From: an uncultured Clostridia bacterium
GTDB lineage: Bacteria > Bacillota > Clostridia > TANB77 > CAG-508
Direction: 5' to 3'
NCBI GenBank assembly: GCA_947631315.1
Contig: CANRLA010000015.1
Coordinates: forward strand, 1-21,714
Length of the DNA stretch: 21,714 nt
Part shown: one piece after another, positions 13,885 to 21,714 of the stretch
Layout: each line of letters opens with the position of its first letter
Numbering within the stretch: position 1 is the stretch's first letter
Program-made: the position numbers and the translations under genes
The notes under the pieces: generated by a model
What the model saw: only the letters and a program-made list of their open reading frames with translations
What the model was told of the DNA's origin: nothing
The model's database searches: none

Positions 13885-16746
13885 TTATCTTTTTATTTCT
13901 TCTTGAATATATGCTTCGATAATATCTCCATCTTTTACATCATTGTAATCTTCTATTTGAAGACCACATTCAAATCCTTTAGATACCTCTTTTGCATCAT
14001 CTTTGAATCTTTTTAGAGATATTAATTTTCCTTCATGAATAACTATTCCTTCACGAATTACTCTAACGCCTGCATTTCTTTCTAGTTTACCATCTGTAAC
14101 ATAGCAGCCTGCAACAGTTCCAACATTTGTGATTTTGAATGTTTGTCTTACTTCGGCATTTCCAATATTTACTTCTTTGTAAACTGGTGCAAGCATACCT
14201 TTCATTGCACTTTCAACATCTTCTAACGCTTGATAAATTACAGAATATTGTTTTATTTCTACTTGCTCTTTTTCTGCTAAACTATTTGCTGCCCCAACTG
14301 GTCTTACATTAAATGCAATAATAATTGCATTTGCAGCTTTTGCAAGTTGTACATCAGACTCTGTAACTCCACCTGCATTTGAATGTATAACTTTTACTCT
14401 TACTTCATCATTAGATAATTTTTCAAGTGATGATTTCAATGCTTCGGCTGTACCTTGAACATCAGTTTTTACAATAATACTTAATTGTTTTAAATCTTCA
14501 CTTTCCATCTTGTCAAATAGGTTATCCAATGTTACTGCATTATTATTTGCAATCGCTTTTTCACGGTTTGCTAGTTTTCTTTGTTCAATTAAATGTTTTG
14601 CTACTTTTTCATTTTTAACTTCATAGAAAATATCTCCTGCTTCAGGAACTTCATGAAGTCCTGTTATCTCTACTGGTGTTGATGGTCCAGCTTTTTTAAC
14701 TAGCTTTCCTTTATCATTTTTCATTGTTCTTATTTTTCCAATAGATGTTCCTAAAATGATTGTATCTCCAACATTTAATGTTCCTCTTTGTACTAAAACT
14801 GAGGCAACTGCACCTTGAGTTTTATCAAGTCTTGCTTCTATAACAGTTCCTTTAGATTGTCTATTTGGATTAGCTTTCAAATTTTGCATATCAGCAACTA
14901 ATAATACCATTTCTAAAAGGTTATCAATATTTATTTTCTTTTTTGCTGAAATAGGTACATATACTGTATCTCCACCCCATTCTTCAGGAACAAGTTCATA
15001 TTTCATTAATTCTTGTTTTACTTTATCAATATTTGCGTTTGGAAGATCTATTTTGTTTACTGCTACGATAATTGGTGTATTTGCTGCTTTTGCGTGGTTT
15101 ATAGCTTCAACTGTTTGTGGCATAACTCCATCATCTGCTGCTACAACTAATATTGCAACATCAGTGATTTGTGCACCTCTAGCACGCATACTTGTAAATG
15201 CTTCGTGTCCTGGTGTATCTAAGAATGTAATTTCTCTATTGTTAACATTTACTTTATAAGCACCTATATGTTGAGTAATTCCTCCAGCTTCACCTTCAAT
15301 TACATTAGTCTCTCTAATTGCATCTAATAGTGATGTTTTTCCATGGTCAACATGTCCCATTACGACTATAACTGGTGGACGTGGTACTAAATCCTCTTCT
15401 CTATCTTCTGAATCATCAAACAATATGTCTTCGTCTTTAATTTCTTCCTTTTTAGTAGCTTGAACACCAAAAGTATCAGCAACTAAGTAAGCGGTATCAA
15501 AATCTAAATCTTGATTAATATTAGCCATTATTCCTAAGTCAAATAATTTTTTTATTACTTCTGCTGATGTCTTTTTAAGCTCTGTTGCTAAATCCTTAAC
15601 AGAAATAGTTGCTGGTATTGTAATTTCTTTTAATTCAAATATTTTTTGTTTTCTTTCTTCTTTTTCAACTTTTCTCTTACTCTTCTTGCCTCTTGCAGTT
15701 GTCAAATCATAATAATCAAGCATTTCTCCTTCTTGGTCTTGTAACATATTAGAAAGTCTATTTACTTGTTTTAAATCTCTTAATTTTCCTCCATTAAAAG
15801 ATTCTTCCATATCTCTTCTTGACCTATTTTTCTTCTTCTCATCTAGGTTTCTATTTGCTTTTTGTTTATCTATTATTCTGTTTGAATAATCTCTCTGATT
15901 ATTCTTCTCTATCATATCAATAGACATCATATCGCTATAACTTCTATCACTTTGGTGAATATTGTCAGATTTTCTATAATCTTTTCTAAATCCAGTATTG
16001 GCACTTCCTGCATTATTTCTATTAAATCCTTGGTGACCATTAAATGATTTATTTTCTCCATTTTGGTTATATCTTTGTGATTTGTTATGAAATTCATTAT
16101 TATGATTTTTATAATCATTATTATAATTTCTGTTAAATCCATGTTCATTATTTTTTGATTTATAACCATTATCAATACTTCCGTTTCTATTTAAATTTTT
16201 AGATACGGTTTGATTATCATTGTTAAATTTATTTGCCTGATTATTGGTAGAAGTTTTTACTTCTTCTTTTGAAATATTATTTGCTTTTATTTCTGCTTTA
16301 TTTTCATTAATATTATCTTTTTCTATGATTTTTGTCTCATCCTTTTTATCAGTTTTTGTTTCTTTTGGTTTTATTCCAAAAAGCTCACTAACCGTCATAG
16401 GCTTAGAAGGTCTTTCTCTATAAACAATATTATAGTCTTTATTTCTTTTTTGTGTATTAAATCCTATTCCTGCTTTTTGATCTTCCTTTACTACATTATT
16501 TTTCTTTTCTTCTTCAACTATAACTTGTCTTCTAATTATGACTTGACCTGTGGTTTTTATCTCTTCTTTTTTATTATCTTTCTTTTTCACATTGTCTTTT
16601 ATTCTTTTTGCTTCGGTATCATCTATTGAGCTTAAATGACTTGTTACACTTATTCCTAGCTTTTTTGCAATATTAATTACTTCTTTATTATCTATATCTA
16701 ATTCTTTGGCTATTTCATAAATCTTCACTTTACTCAATCGACTCAC
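13885..16746 (-). CDS. infB: Translation initiation factor IF-2
   Basis: IF-2 is the GTPase that brings initiator tRNA to the 30S subunit and promotes subunit joining. The 953-residue protein has an N-terminal IF2N domain (residues 1-50, LSKVKIYEIAKELDIDNKEV), then a long low-complexity linker rich in Asn, Lys and Arg (about 60-340). A second IF2N domain follows near 385-435. The G domain has GHVDHGKT (from about 463), GGITQHIGAYKV, DTPGHEAF, NKID and SAKK. Domains II to IV include the ending FECGLQIEDYNDVKDGDIIEAY. GGAGGTGA precedes the ATG. No shift or CGG codon is present in its whole length. The small genes usually found between nusA and infB (the RNA-binding ylxR/rnpM and ylxQ) are missing; the 105-bp gap is too short for them. 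Confidence 0.97.
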   Translation of the reverse strand: MSRLSKVKIYEIAKELDIDNKEVINIAKKLGISVTSHLSSIDDTEAKRIKDNVKKKDNKKEEIKTTGQVIIRRQVIVEEEKKNNVVKEDQKAGIGFNTQKRNKDYNIVYRERPSKPMTVSELFGIKPKETKTDKKDETKIIEKDNINENKAEIKANNISKEEVKTSTNNQANKFNNDNQTVSKNLNRNGSIDNGYKSKNNEHGFNRNYNNDYKNHNNEFHNKSQRYNQNGENKSFNGHQGFNRNNAGSANTGFRKDYRKSDNIHQSDRSYSDMMSIDMIEKNNQRDYSNRIIDKQKANRNLDEKKKNRSRRDMEESFNGGKLRDLKQVNRLSNMLQDQEGEMLDYYDLTTARGKKSKRKVEKEERKQKIFELKEITIPATISVKDLATELKKTSAEVIKKLFDLGIMANINQDLDFDTAYLVADTFGVQATKKEEIKDEDILFDDSEDREEDLVPRPPVIVVMGHVDHGKTSLLDAIRETNVIEGEAGGITQHIGAYKVNVNNREITFLDTPGHEAFTSMRARGAQITDVAILVVAADDGVMPQTVEAINHAKAANTPIIVAVNKIDLPNANIDKVKQELMKYELVPEEWGGDTVYVPISAKKKINIDNLLEMVLLVADMQNLKANPNRQSKGTVIEARLDKTQGAVASVLVQRGTLNVGDTIILGTSIGKIRTMKNDKGKLVKKAGPSTPVEITGLHEVPEAGDIFYEVKNEKVAKHLIEQRKLANREKAIANNNAVTLDNLFDKMESEDLKQLSIIVKTDVQGTAEALKSSLEKLSNDEVRVKVIHSNAGGVTESDVQLAKAANAIIIAFNVRPVGAANSLAEKEQVEIKQYSVIYQALEDVESAMKGMLAPVYKEVNIGNAEVRQTFKITNVGTVAGCYVTDGKLERNAGVRVIREGIVIHEGKLISLKRFKDDAKEVSKGFECGLQIEDYNDVKDGDIIEAYIQEEIKR

Positions 16747-16851
16747 CTCCTAAAACATCATTTATAAATATATTTTTTATTTTAAAAATTTTCCTTTTCA
16801 ATATTACACCCCTATTTGTCTTATTTATATTTTATATATTTTTATTTAGGT

Positions 16852-17997
16852 TTATTCCTTTTCTTCATTTATTTCATCTGCTTGACTTTCTTCTTCTTGT
16901 TTTTCTTCAAGCATTTTTCTAAATTGTGATTCACTCTTAATATCTATTGTCCAATTATCAGTAAGTCTAGCTGCTAATTTAGCATTTTGACCACCTTTAC
17001 CAATTGCTAATGATAATTGGTCATCAGGAACTATTACTTGTGCAAATTTTTCATCTTCTTTAGCATCTACTGCTAAAACTTTTGCAGGTAACAATGAAGT
17101 TGCTATAAATGTTGATGGGTCTGCATTCCATTCAATAACATCTATTTTTTCTCCATTAAGTTCATTAATTATATTTTGTATTCTAATACCTTTTTGACCT
17201 ACACATGAACCAACTGGGTCAATATTTGGATTTTGAGAATAAACTGCAACTTTACTTCTAAATCCTGCCTCTCTTGAAATACTTTTTATTTCAATCAATC
17301 CTTCATAAATCTCAGGTATTTCAATTTCAAATAGTTTTCTAACAAACTCTGTACTAGCTCTTGAAAGAATAATTTGTGTTGATCCTTTTACTCCTTTTTC
17401 AACACTAATTATACAAGTTTTTATTTTGTCATTTACTTTATATCTTTCAGTTGGAATTTGTTCTTTTTTAGGCATTATACCTTCTATTCTTCCTAAGTCT
17501 AGTATAACAGAACCCCCATCTGCTTTTTGTACTAATCCAGTAATTATTTCACCTTTTTTGTCTTCAAATTCTTTAAATATTACATCTCTTGAAGCTTCCC
17601 TTATTTTTTGTGTAATTACTTGTTTTGCAGTTTGTGCTGCGATTCTTCCAAATTCTTTAGGCATTAATTCAATTTGAAAAATATCTCCAACTTTAAAGTT
17701 TTTGTCTTTTTTCTGAGCTTCTTCTAAAGAAATTTCTGTTTTATCATCTTGTACTTCTTCAACTATATTTTTTTCTTGGTAAACGTGTATTTTTCCGTCA
17801 GCTTTATCTAATACAACCTTAACATTTTCAGTTGTACATTCAAAATTTCTTTTATAAGCAACGACTAAAGCTGTTTCTATAGATTCCATTAGAAAATCTT
17901 TTTTTATCCCATTTGTTTTCTCTAACTCATCCATAGCTAATAATAACTCTGTTGTATCAATGCCCTTGTTTACAACTTTTGTTTCCTTTTTCTTCAT
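16852..17997 (-). CDS. nusA: Transcription termination/antitermination factor NusA
   Basis: NusA binds RNA polymerase and nascent RNA and modulates pausing, termination and antitermination. The 381-residue form has an N-terminal polymerase-binding domain (about 1-120), an S1 domain (GEIITGLVQKADGGSVILDL onward), and two KH domains with VGSCVGQKGIRIQNI and SLAIGKGGQNAKLAARL. It has an acidic tail but no C-terminal acidic repeats, as usual in Firmicutes. I start it at 17997 because GGGAGG lies nine bases upstream and the preceding rimP stop is one base away. An ATG at 18024 in frame would overlap rimP. Confidence 0.96.
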   Translation of the reverse strand: MKKKETKVVNKGIDTTELLLAMDELEKTNGIKKDFLMESIETALVVAYKRNFECTTENVKVVLDKADGKIHVYQEKNIVEEVQDDKTEISLEEAQKKDKNFKVGDIFQIELMPKEFGRIAAQTAKQVITQKIREASRDVIFKEFEDKKGEIITGLVQKADGGSVILDLGRIEGIMPKKEQIPTERYKVNDKIKTCIISVEKGVKGSTQIILSRASTEFVRKLFEIEIPEIYEGLIEIKSISREAGFRSKVAVYSQNPNIDPVGSCVGQKGIRIQNIINELNGEKIDVIEWNADPSTFIATSLLPAKVLAVDAKEDEKFAQVIVPDDQLSLAIGKGGQNAKLAARLTDNWTIDIKSESQFRKMLEEKQEEESQADEINEEKE

Positions 17998-17998
17998 T

Positions 17999-18463
17999 TT
18001 AAATTTCCTCCCAATTATATACATTTTTCATTTTCGAAATATTAGTCTTATCTATAGAAATTTCTTTTTCATCTACTTGCAATAAAATTTTTTCTTGGTC
18101 ATAATTTTTAAGAATTCCTGTTATAATTTTTTGTTTGTCAATTGCCTTAAATAAATGTATTTCGATTTTTTCGTTTTTTAAAATTTCTAGCTGTTTATCA
18201 GTTCTTATCCTTCTTTCTAATCCAGGTGATGATACTTCTAAAAAGTATTGTGACTTTATTAAATCTTTTTCATCTAAAATATCTGTTATAGCATTATTTA
18301 CCTTTTCACAATCTTCTAGTGTAATTTGTTTTCCATTATCTATAAATATCCTTAAGTAATTATCTTTTCCTTCTTTTTCATAGATTACATCATAAACCTC
18401 ATAACCTAAATTATTGATTATTGGTTCTACTATCTTAATTACATTTGTTTCTAAAGATGTCAT
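17999..18463 (-). CDS. rimP: Ribosome maturation factor RimP
   Basis: RimP assists assembly of the 30S subunit. The 154-residue protein has the family layout: VYDVIYEKEGKDNYLRIFID in the N-terminal alpha/beta domain, DCEKVNNAITDILDE, the signature YFLEVSSPGLERRIR, and a small C-terminal SH3-like barrel ending NVYNWEEI. A plain ATG at 18463 has AAAAGGAG upstream. It is the first gene of the operon rimP-nusA-infB-rbfA-nrnA-truB, with its promoter at 18550-18578. Confidence 0.95.
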   Translation of the reverse strand: MTSLETNVIKIVEPIINNLGYEVYDVIYEKEGKDNYLRIFIDNGKQITLEDCEKVNNAITDILDEKDLIKSQYFLEVSSPGLERRIRTDKQLEILKNEKIEIHLFKAIDKQKIITGILKNYDQEKILLQVDEKEISIDKTNISKMKNVYNWEEI

Positions 18464-18498
18464 TAAATACTCCTTTTAAAATAATTTATCGTAAAACT

Positions 18499-18525
18499 AA
18501 AGAGTGGAATTTGCTTCCACTCTTT
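18499..18525 (-). promoter_or_regulatory. Leader hairpin of the rimP-nusA operon
   Basis: AAAGAGTGGAA and TTCCACTCTTT form an 11-bp perfect stem with a 5-base loop. It lies downstream of the promoter and 36 bases before the rimP start, and is followed on the minus strand by AGTTTTACG. It could act as an attenuator or RNA stability element in the 5' leader. The short T-run makes it a weak terminator. It could alternatively stop read-through from sortase. Confidence 0.55.
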
Positions 18526-18549
18526 GCTATCTCTTATGCTATAATGTAT

Positions 18550-18578
18550 ATTATACTATCAAAATACTTAGAAGTCAA
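18550..18578 (-). promoter_or_regulatory. Promoter of the rimP-nusA-infB-rbfA-nrnA-truB operon
   Basis: On the minus strand TTGACT (18578-18573) and consensus TATAAT (18555-18550) are spaced exactly 17 bases apart. Confidence 0.8.
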
Positions 18579-18586
18579 GTATTTTG
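18560..18586. promoter_or_regulatory. 10-bp inverted repeat spanning the -35 of the rimP promoter
   Basis: CAAAATACTT and AAGTATTTTG are perfect inverted copies separated by seven bases and enclose the -35 hexamer. No T-run follows, so an operator is more likely than a terminator. A read-through barrier from the sortase gene is the alternative. Confidence 0.45.
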
Positions 18587-18634
18587 AGTAATTATTTAAT
18601 ACATTATTTATTAAAAATTAAAAATAAACTATTT

Positions 18635-19381
18635 TTAATTAAATAATAATATAGCATGAACAATTACTCTATACTTATTGTTATTATCACACGTAATTAA
18701 TGTAATAATATTATCTTCATAATTTATATTATCTTCGTTTATATCAAATTTTATATTACTTTTCTTTAATACAGTTTTTATATAACTTTCTTTTTCAGCT
18801 TCGTCTGTAAAATTCTTTTTTATTATATTATCATCAGGTTCTGTGACATAAGCAGAAAAAACTTTATATATTTTAGAAGTATCTTTTGTATAAATCTTAA
18901 CATTCACATCTGTTCCTAGTGTTCCATTTTTTATCTTGTGTAAGTCTGCAAACATTCTCTCATTTTTCATATTGTGCCCATAGATTGATGTATTATCATC
19001 TAAAAATTTTGAATCTGCAGAACTATCTAAAAATATACTTCCTGAAACACTATATTTTTCATATATATCTTTTCTTATATAGTACTCATCAGTTTCTGCT
19101 TGAAGTATTGGATAATTTATATATGTATCGTCTATTTTTATCCAAGCAACAACATCATCATTTATACTTAATAATTTTTCAAAATCTATTTTCTCTTCTG
19201 ACACATCATTGCTTGTATCTTCACTTTCTTCTACTTCTGAAACAACTTCTGAATATAGCCCTTCTTCTAATTTTTTTGTATCTCTGTCACTTTTAATCCA
19301 TATAAAACACATATAACCCGAATATAAAAATATTCCAATAAATATTACTAATAGTATATTTATAAATATTTTTTTCTTCAT
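18635..19381 (-). CDS. srtB: Class B sortase
   Basis: Sortases join surface proteins to the cell wall by cleaving a C-terminal sorting motif. The 248-residue protein has an N-terminal membrane anchor (residues 5-27), a polar acidic spacer (40-66), and a class B catalytic domain. The active-site His136 is in SIYGHNMKNERMF, Cys231 is in LITCDNNN, and Arg238 is in KYRVIV. The ITCD-type cysteine context and the long helix region before it indicate class B rather than class A. AGGAAAT precedes the ATG. No substrate with an obvious sorting signal lies in this window, and the LamG proteins lack one. The AT-rich 120-bp gap upstream shows no clear promoter. Confidence 0.92.
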   Translation of the reverse strand: MKKKIFINILLVIFIGIFLYSGYMCFIWIKSDRDTKKLEEGLYSEVVSEVEESEDTSNDVSEEKIDFEKLLSINDDVVAWIKIDDTYINYPILQAETDEYYIRKDIYEKYSVSGSIFLDSSADSKFLDDNTSIYGHNMKNERMFADLHKIKNGTLGTDVNVKIYTKDTSKIYKVFSAYVTEPDDNIIKKNFTDEAEKESYIKTVLKKSNIKFDINEDNINYEDNIITLITCDNNNKYRVIVHAILLFN

Positions 19382-19501
19382 TTTTATTTCCTATTCTAAA
19401 TTTATATTTTATCTTTTTATTTTTATTTATTGTATTTTTATTATTATTATTTTTTTTTATTTATTATTTTTTGTTAATTAATTGTTAATTTTTCTTAGTA
19501 A

Positions 19502-20167
19502 TTAAATCTTTTCTATTATTTCTGAATTTGATTTATAAATACTATTTTCTGCTATAACACCTCTTACTGAAGAAAGTGGATATATATTAGTATTTTTTCC
19601 TATAATTGTTCCTGGATTAAGTATACTACCACATCCAACTTCAACTTTATCTCCCAGCATAGCTCCTACTTTTTTTAGATTTGTTTCTATTTTTTTTTCT
19701 TTATCTTTTATTACAACTAGAGTTTTATCTGATTTTACATTTGATGTAATTGAGCCTGCACCCATGTGAGATTTATATCCTAAAATAGAATCTCCTACAT
19801 AATTATAATGTGGTACTTGAACTCTATTAAATAATATAACATTTTTTAGTTCTGTAGAATTTCCAACAACTGCATCCTCTCCAACAATTGCTTTACCTCT
19901 TATAAAAGCACAGTGACGTATTTCTGCATTTTTGCATATTATTGCTGGTCCTTTTATATAACTACTTTCAAATACTGTTGCTGTTTTATGAATCCACACA
20001 TCTTCTCCAACCTTTTTATATTCATCTTTTGGTAATTTCTTTCCTAATTCCAATATAAATTCTTCTATATGTGGAAGCACTTCCCAAGGATATGTATATT
20101 TTAAAAGTAATTCTTTTGCAATTGTTTCATCTAAACTATATAAATTAATTATTTTACATTCTTCCAT
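19502..20167 (-). CDS. Left-handed beta-helix acyltransferase (GlmU C-terminal-like)
   Basis: The 221-residue protein has a short N-terminal helical part (ITLY-like start, YPWEVLPHIEEF) and then hexapeptide-repeat turns from about residue 57 to 205. Examples are VGEDVWIHKTATV, ICKNAEIRHCAFI, VGEDAVVGNS and a late VGCGSILNPGTIIGKNTNIY, with HMGAGSITSNVKSD as a characteristic GlmU/LpxA-like loop. Such proteins are trimeric acetyl- or acyltransferases, and this one resembles the acetyltransferase half of GlmU. It follows the UDP-sugar pyrophosphorylase gene by 45 bases, so the pair may perform the two GlmU reactions. That is inference; sugar-nucleotide regulatory proteins of this fold are an alternative. 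The ribosome binding site is weak (GAAAAGAAA), with a hairpin just upstream. Confidence 0.8.
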   Translation of the reverse strand: MEECKIINLYSLDETIAKELLLKYTYPWEVLPHIEEFILELGKKLPKDEYKKVGEDVWIHKTATVFESSYIKGPAIICKNAEIRHCAFIRGKAIVGEDAVVGNSTELKNVILFNRVQVPHYNYVGDSILGYKSHMGAGSITSNVKSDKTLVVIKDKEKKIETNLKKVGAMLGDKVEVGCGSILNPGTIIGKNTNIYPLSSVRGVIAENSIYKSNSEIIEKI

Positions 20168-20177
20168 ATTTTCTTTT

Positions 20178-20199
20178 CATATAATTTTTTAATTATATG
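20178..20199 (-). other. Hairpin between the pyrophosphorylase and acyltransferase genes
   Basis: CATATAATT and AATTATATG form a perfect 9-bp stem with a 4-base A loop, beginning 13 bases after the upstream stop and ending just before the acyltransferase start. It lacks a T-run and may modulate the weak downstream ribosome binding site. Confidence 0.45.
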
Positions 20200-20212
20200 T
20201 TCTCCCTTCTTT

Positions 20213-21457
20213 TTAATTTAATTTCCAATACTCATTATATAGCTTTATTGCGGTTTCAGGACTATCTACCCCTTCTTTATTTTTTATTGGTGCAAAGTCT
20301 TCTTCTCTTATTCCTCTTAATATTGTCATATTGTTAAAATAATTAAATCCATCAAAGATAAAGGCTTCGTATTTATAAGCATTTGGTTCGGTTAATTTTA
20401 TAAGATTTCCTTTTTCATCTATATAATTTGCTTTTTTATGAGCACTATGATATGGAAGATTTTGGACAGCTATTTTTTCTAAAGCATTTAAGCTATATAA
20501 ATTGCACATTATATGTGATTCTCCATATAAAAGCTCCCCTTCCTCATCTGTTTCTTCCGCTAATTGATCAGGCAGTTCTGTATATTCTATAACTGCGGGT
20601 TTGCTGTCTTTTTTACAGAAAACTCCTACCTTTTCGTGTGGATTAGCTTTTACAACTGATTTAGATGCTACTTCATTTTTTTCTTCAATTGTAAGTCCTA
20701 TTAATATTGGGTCACACATATTTAAAATTGCATTATCAACTGCTCCAATGAAAATCCATTCTATTCCTCTTTTTTTCATGTCAGAAAGTATTCCTTCATT
20801 TTTCATAGATTTATAAATGCTTCCATTTCCATCTGATGCAACTTTAATGTTATAATTTTCATCAATTAATAGTTTACCTTCTTCTGAAAGTATAGGTAGA
20901 TTACCTTGTTTAAAAAATCTTACACTATCTTTTGGATATCCAAAATAGTTATGTTCTTCAAAAAATGAAACTGTTTTTTCATTATTTTCTGTACTAGTCA
21001 TTATGTACCAAGGAATTACAACATTATATTTTTTATTTTCTCTTAATAAATTTTCAGCTAATATTTCAAATAAATATTTGGCTTTAGGCTTTACTTCTAA
21101 CTTAAATGTTCCCTTTGGTCCATCATGTCCGAGTCTTGTTCCTTGCCCTCCAGCCATTGTAACAACAGCATATTTATTGTTTTTTATAATATCTTCTCCT
21201 ATTTTAGTTAAATATTCTTTTCTATCTTTTTCTAATTTGTATTTATCTACAAATGGAATATGTTCTATAATTATTCCTTTTATTGCTTTAGTATTATCTC
21301 TATTGCTTATTTCATATAAATTTTCTAATTGTTCAAAATTCAATTCCTCTATTTGACTTATTAAATTATTTTTCTTTTCTTCATCTACCATATCTAAATA
21401 ATTAAGTATGTGTTCTTGATTGTATTTTTTTAATAATTCATTGTAATTTCTCATCAT
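20213..21457 (-). CDS. UDP-N-acetylglucosamine/UDP-hexose pyrophosphorylase (UDPGP family)
   Basis: The enzyme transfers UMP from UTP to a sugar 1-phosphate. The 414-residue protein has an N-terminal helical region (1-95) and the nucleotide-binding signature MAGGQGTRLG with GPKGTF (101-118). It has the typical middle segments PWYIMTSTENN, FFKQGNLPIL, GNGSIYKSM and FIGAVDNAIL, and a C-terminal KYEAFIFDGF motif. These resemble the eukaryote-type UAP1 family more than the bacterial GlmU N-terminal half. GAAAGGG lies six bases before the ATG at 21457. Substrate choice (GlcNAc-1-P, GalNAc-1-P or hexose-1-P) cannot be decided from motifs. Linkage to a GlmU-like acyltransferase favours GlcNAc-1-P. 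Confidence 0.88.
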   Translation of the reverse strand: MMRNYNELLKKYNQEHILNYLDMVDEEKKNNLISQIEELNFEQLENLYEISNRDNTKAIKGIIIEHIPFVDKYKLEKDRKEYLTKIGEDIIKNNKYAVVTMAGGQGTRLGHDGPKGTFKLEVKPKAKYLFEILAENLLRENKKYNVVIPWYIMTSTENNEKTVSFFEEHNYFGYPKDSVRFFKQGNLPILSEEGKLLIDENYNIKVASDGNGSIYKSMKNEGILSDMKKRGIEWIFIGAVDNAILNMCDPILIGLTIEEKNEVASKSVVKANPHEKVGVFCKKDSKPAVIEYTELPDQLAEETDEEGELLYGESHIMCNLYSLNALEKIAVQNLPYHSAHKKANYIDEKGNLIKLTEPNAYKYEAFIFDGFNYFNNMTILRGIREEDFAPIKNKEGVDSPETAIKLYNEYWKLN

Positions 21458-21505
21458 AGCAGACCCTTTCTATATAATTAAACTGCTTGTTTTAATAATA
21501 TTTGC

Positions 21506-21534
21506 ATTGTATCATATTAGTATATTTTATGCAA
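21506..21534 (-). promoter_or_regulatory. Promoter of the pyrophosphorylase operon
   Basis: On the minus strand TTGCAT (21534-21529) and TACAAT (21511-21506) are spaced 17 bases apart, 49 bases upstream of the start codon. Confidence 0.65.
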
Positions 21535-21624
21535 TATGTAAAAAATTTTAAACCTCTACAAAAAAATTAACTTAATTTTATAAAGATTTACTAATAGAAA
21601 ATATTTTAAATAATTATTATAAAA

Positions 21625-21652
21625 TTGTCATAACTTCAATTTCCTCTAATAT
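21625..21652 (+). promoter_or_regulatory. Candidate promoter for the gene at the right edge
   Basis: TTGTCA at 21625-21630 and TAATAT at 21647-21652 are 16 bases apart. An overlapping TATACT at 21650 would give 19. The downstream gene starts at 21697. Confidence 0.5.
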
Positions 21653-21696
21653 ACTTTAATAAAGTTTTGTACAAACGTCTCTAAAGGAGGTAAAAA

Positions 21697-21714
21697 ATGG
21701 ATGACAATTTAAAA
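21697..21714 (+). CDS. Start of an unidentified gene (partial)
   Basis: ATG at 21697 preceded by AAAGGAGG seven to fourteen bases upstream begins MDDNLK, and the window then ends. The ribosome binding site and the promoter upstream make a real gene likely. The product cannot be named from six residues. Confidence 0.65.

Noticed and set aside
15927..16175. 82-codon frame inside infB
   Set aside because: It is a shifted reading of the Asn-rich linker of IF-2 with an Ile/Met-rich composition typical of a by-product.
19382..19501. Promoter for sortase in the AT-rich gap
   Set aside because: Several TATAAT-like strings occur, but none has a credible -35 at the right distance in this almost purely A/T segment.

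Overview
The window is very AT-rich and reads like a chromosomal segment of a low-GC Gram-positive anaerobe of the Clostridia type. Indicators are the diadenylate cyclase CdaA, WhiA, an NrnA-type DHH phosphoesterase, a class B sortase, a Firmicute-style 6S RNA and strong purine-rich ribosome binding sites. Nearly every gene is on the minus strand; the exceptions are a 31-codon peptide, the 6S RNA and a gene start at the right edge. The species cannot be named from this sequence.

Layout, left to right. (1) 1-4440 holds three tandem paralogues of a surface protein: a prepilin-like N-terminal helix plus a LamG-like domain (the first is cut by the window edge). Each is preceded by a near-identical ~187-bp element bounded by 24-bp inverted repeats. 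A plus-strand gene for a 31-residue membrane peptide lies between the first and second units. (2) 4538-5086 encodes a small membrane protein with an Asn/Gly triplet-repeat tail and a Cys-rich end. (3) 5195-7198 is a small membrane protein, cdaA and truA. (4) 7323-11144 is hemW, whiA, prmC and an unrecognised membrane-anchored protein. (5) 6S RNA. (6) 11566-18463 is a translation operon in the order rimP-nusA-infB-rbfA-nrnA-truB with a good promoter. (7) 18635-21457 holds sortase B, a left-handed beta-helix acyltransferase and a UDP-sugar pyrophosphorylase. (8) The start of another gene is on the plus strand.

The most striking observation concerns the codon CGG. truA is broken once and truB twice by a +1 frameshift when read conventionally. 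All three breaks fall exactly on an in-frame CGG codon, and skipping its C restores the conserved family sequence with a glycine (GGA or GGT). A by-eye scan of all other genes (about 6,200 codons) found no other in-frame CGG; every other CGG trinucleotide is out of frame, while CGT and CGA are used in frame. This suggests that CGG is unassigned, or decoded as a +1 shift or four-base codon, in this organism. Clustered sequencing error is the main alternative.

Functionally the window combines ribosome and tRNA maturation (RimP, RbfA, TruA, TruB, PrmC, IF2), transcription (NusA, 6S RNA), c-di-AMP metabolism (CdaA makes it; NrnA-type enzymes degrade its product pApA) and the cell surface (pilin-like LamG proteins, sortase B, a possible two-protein GlmU substitute).
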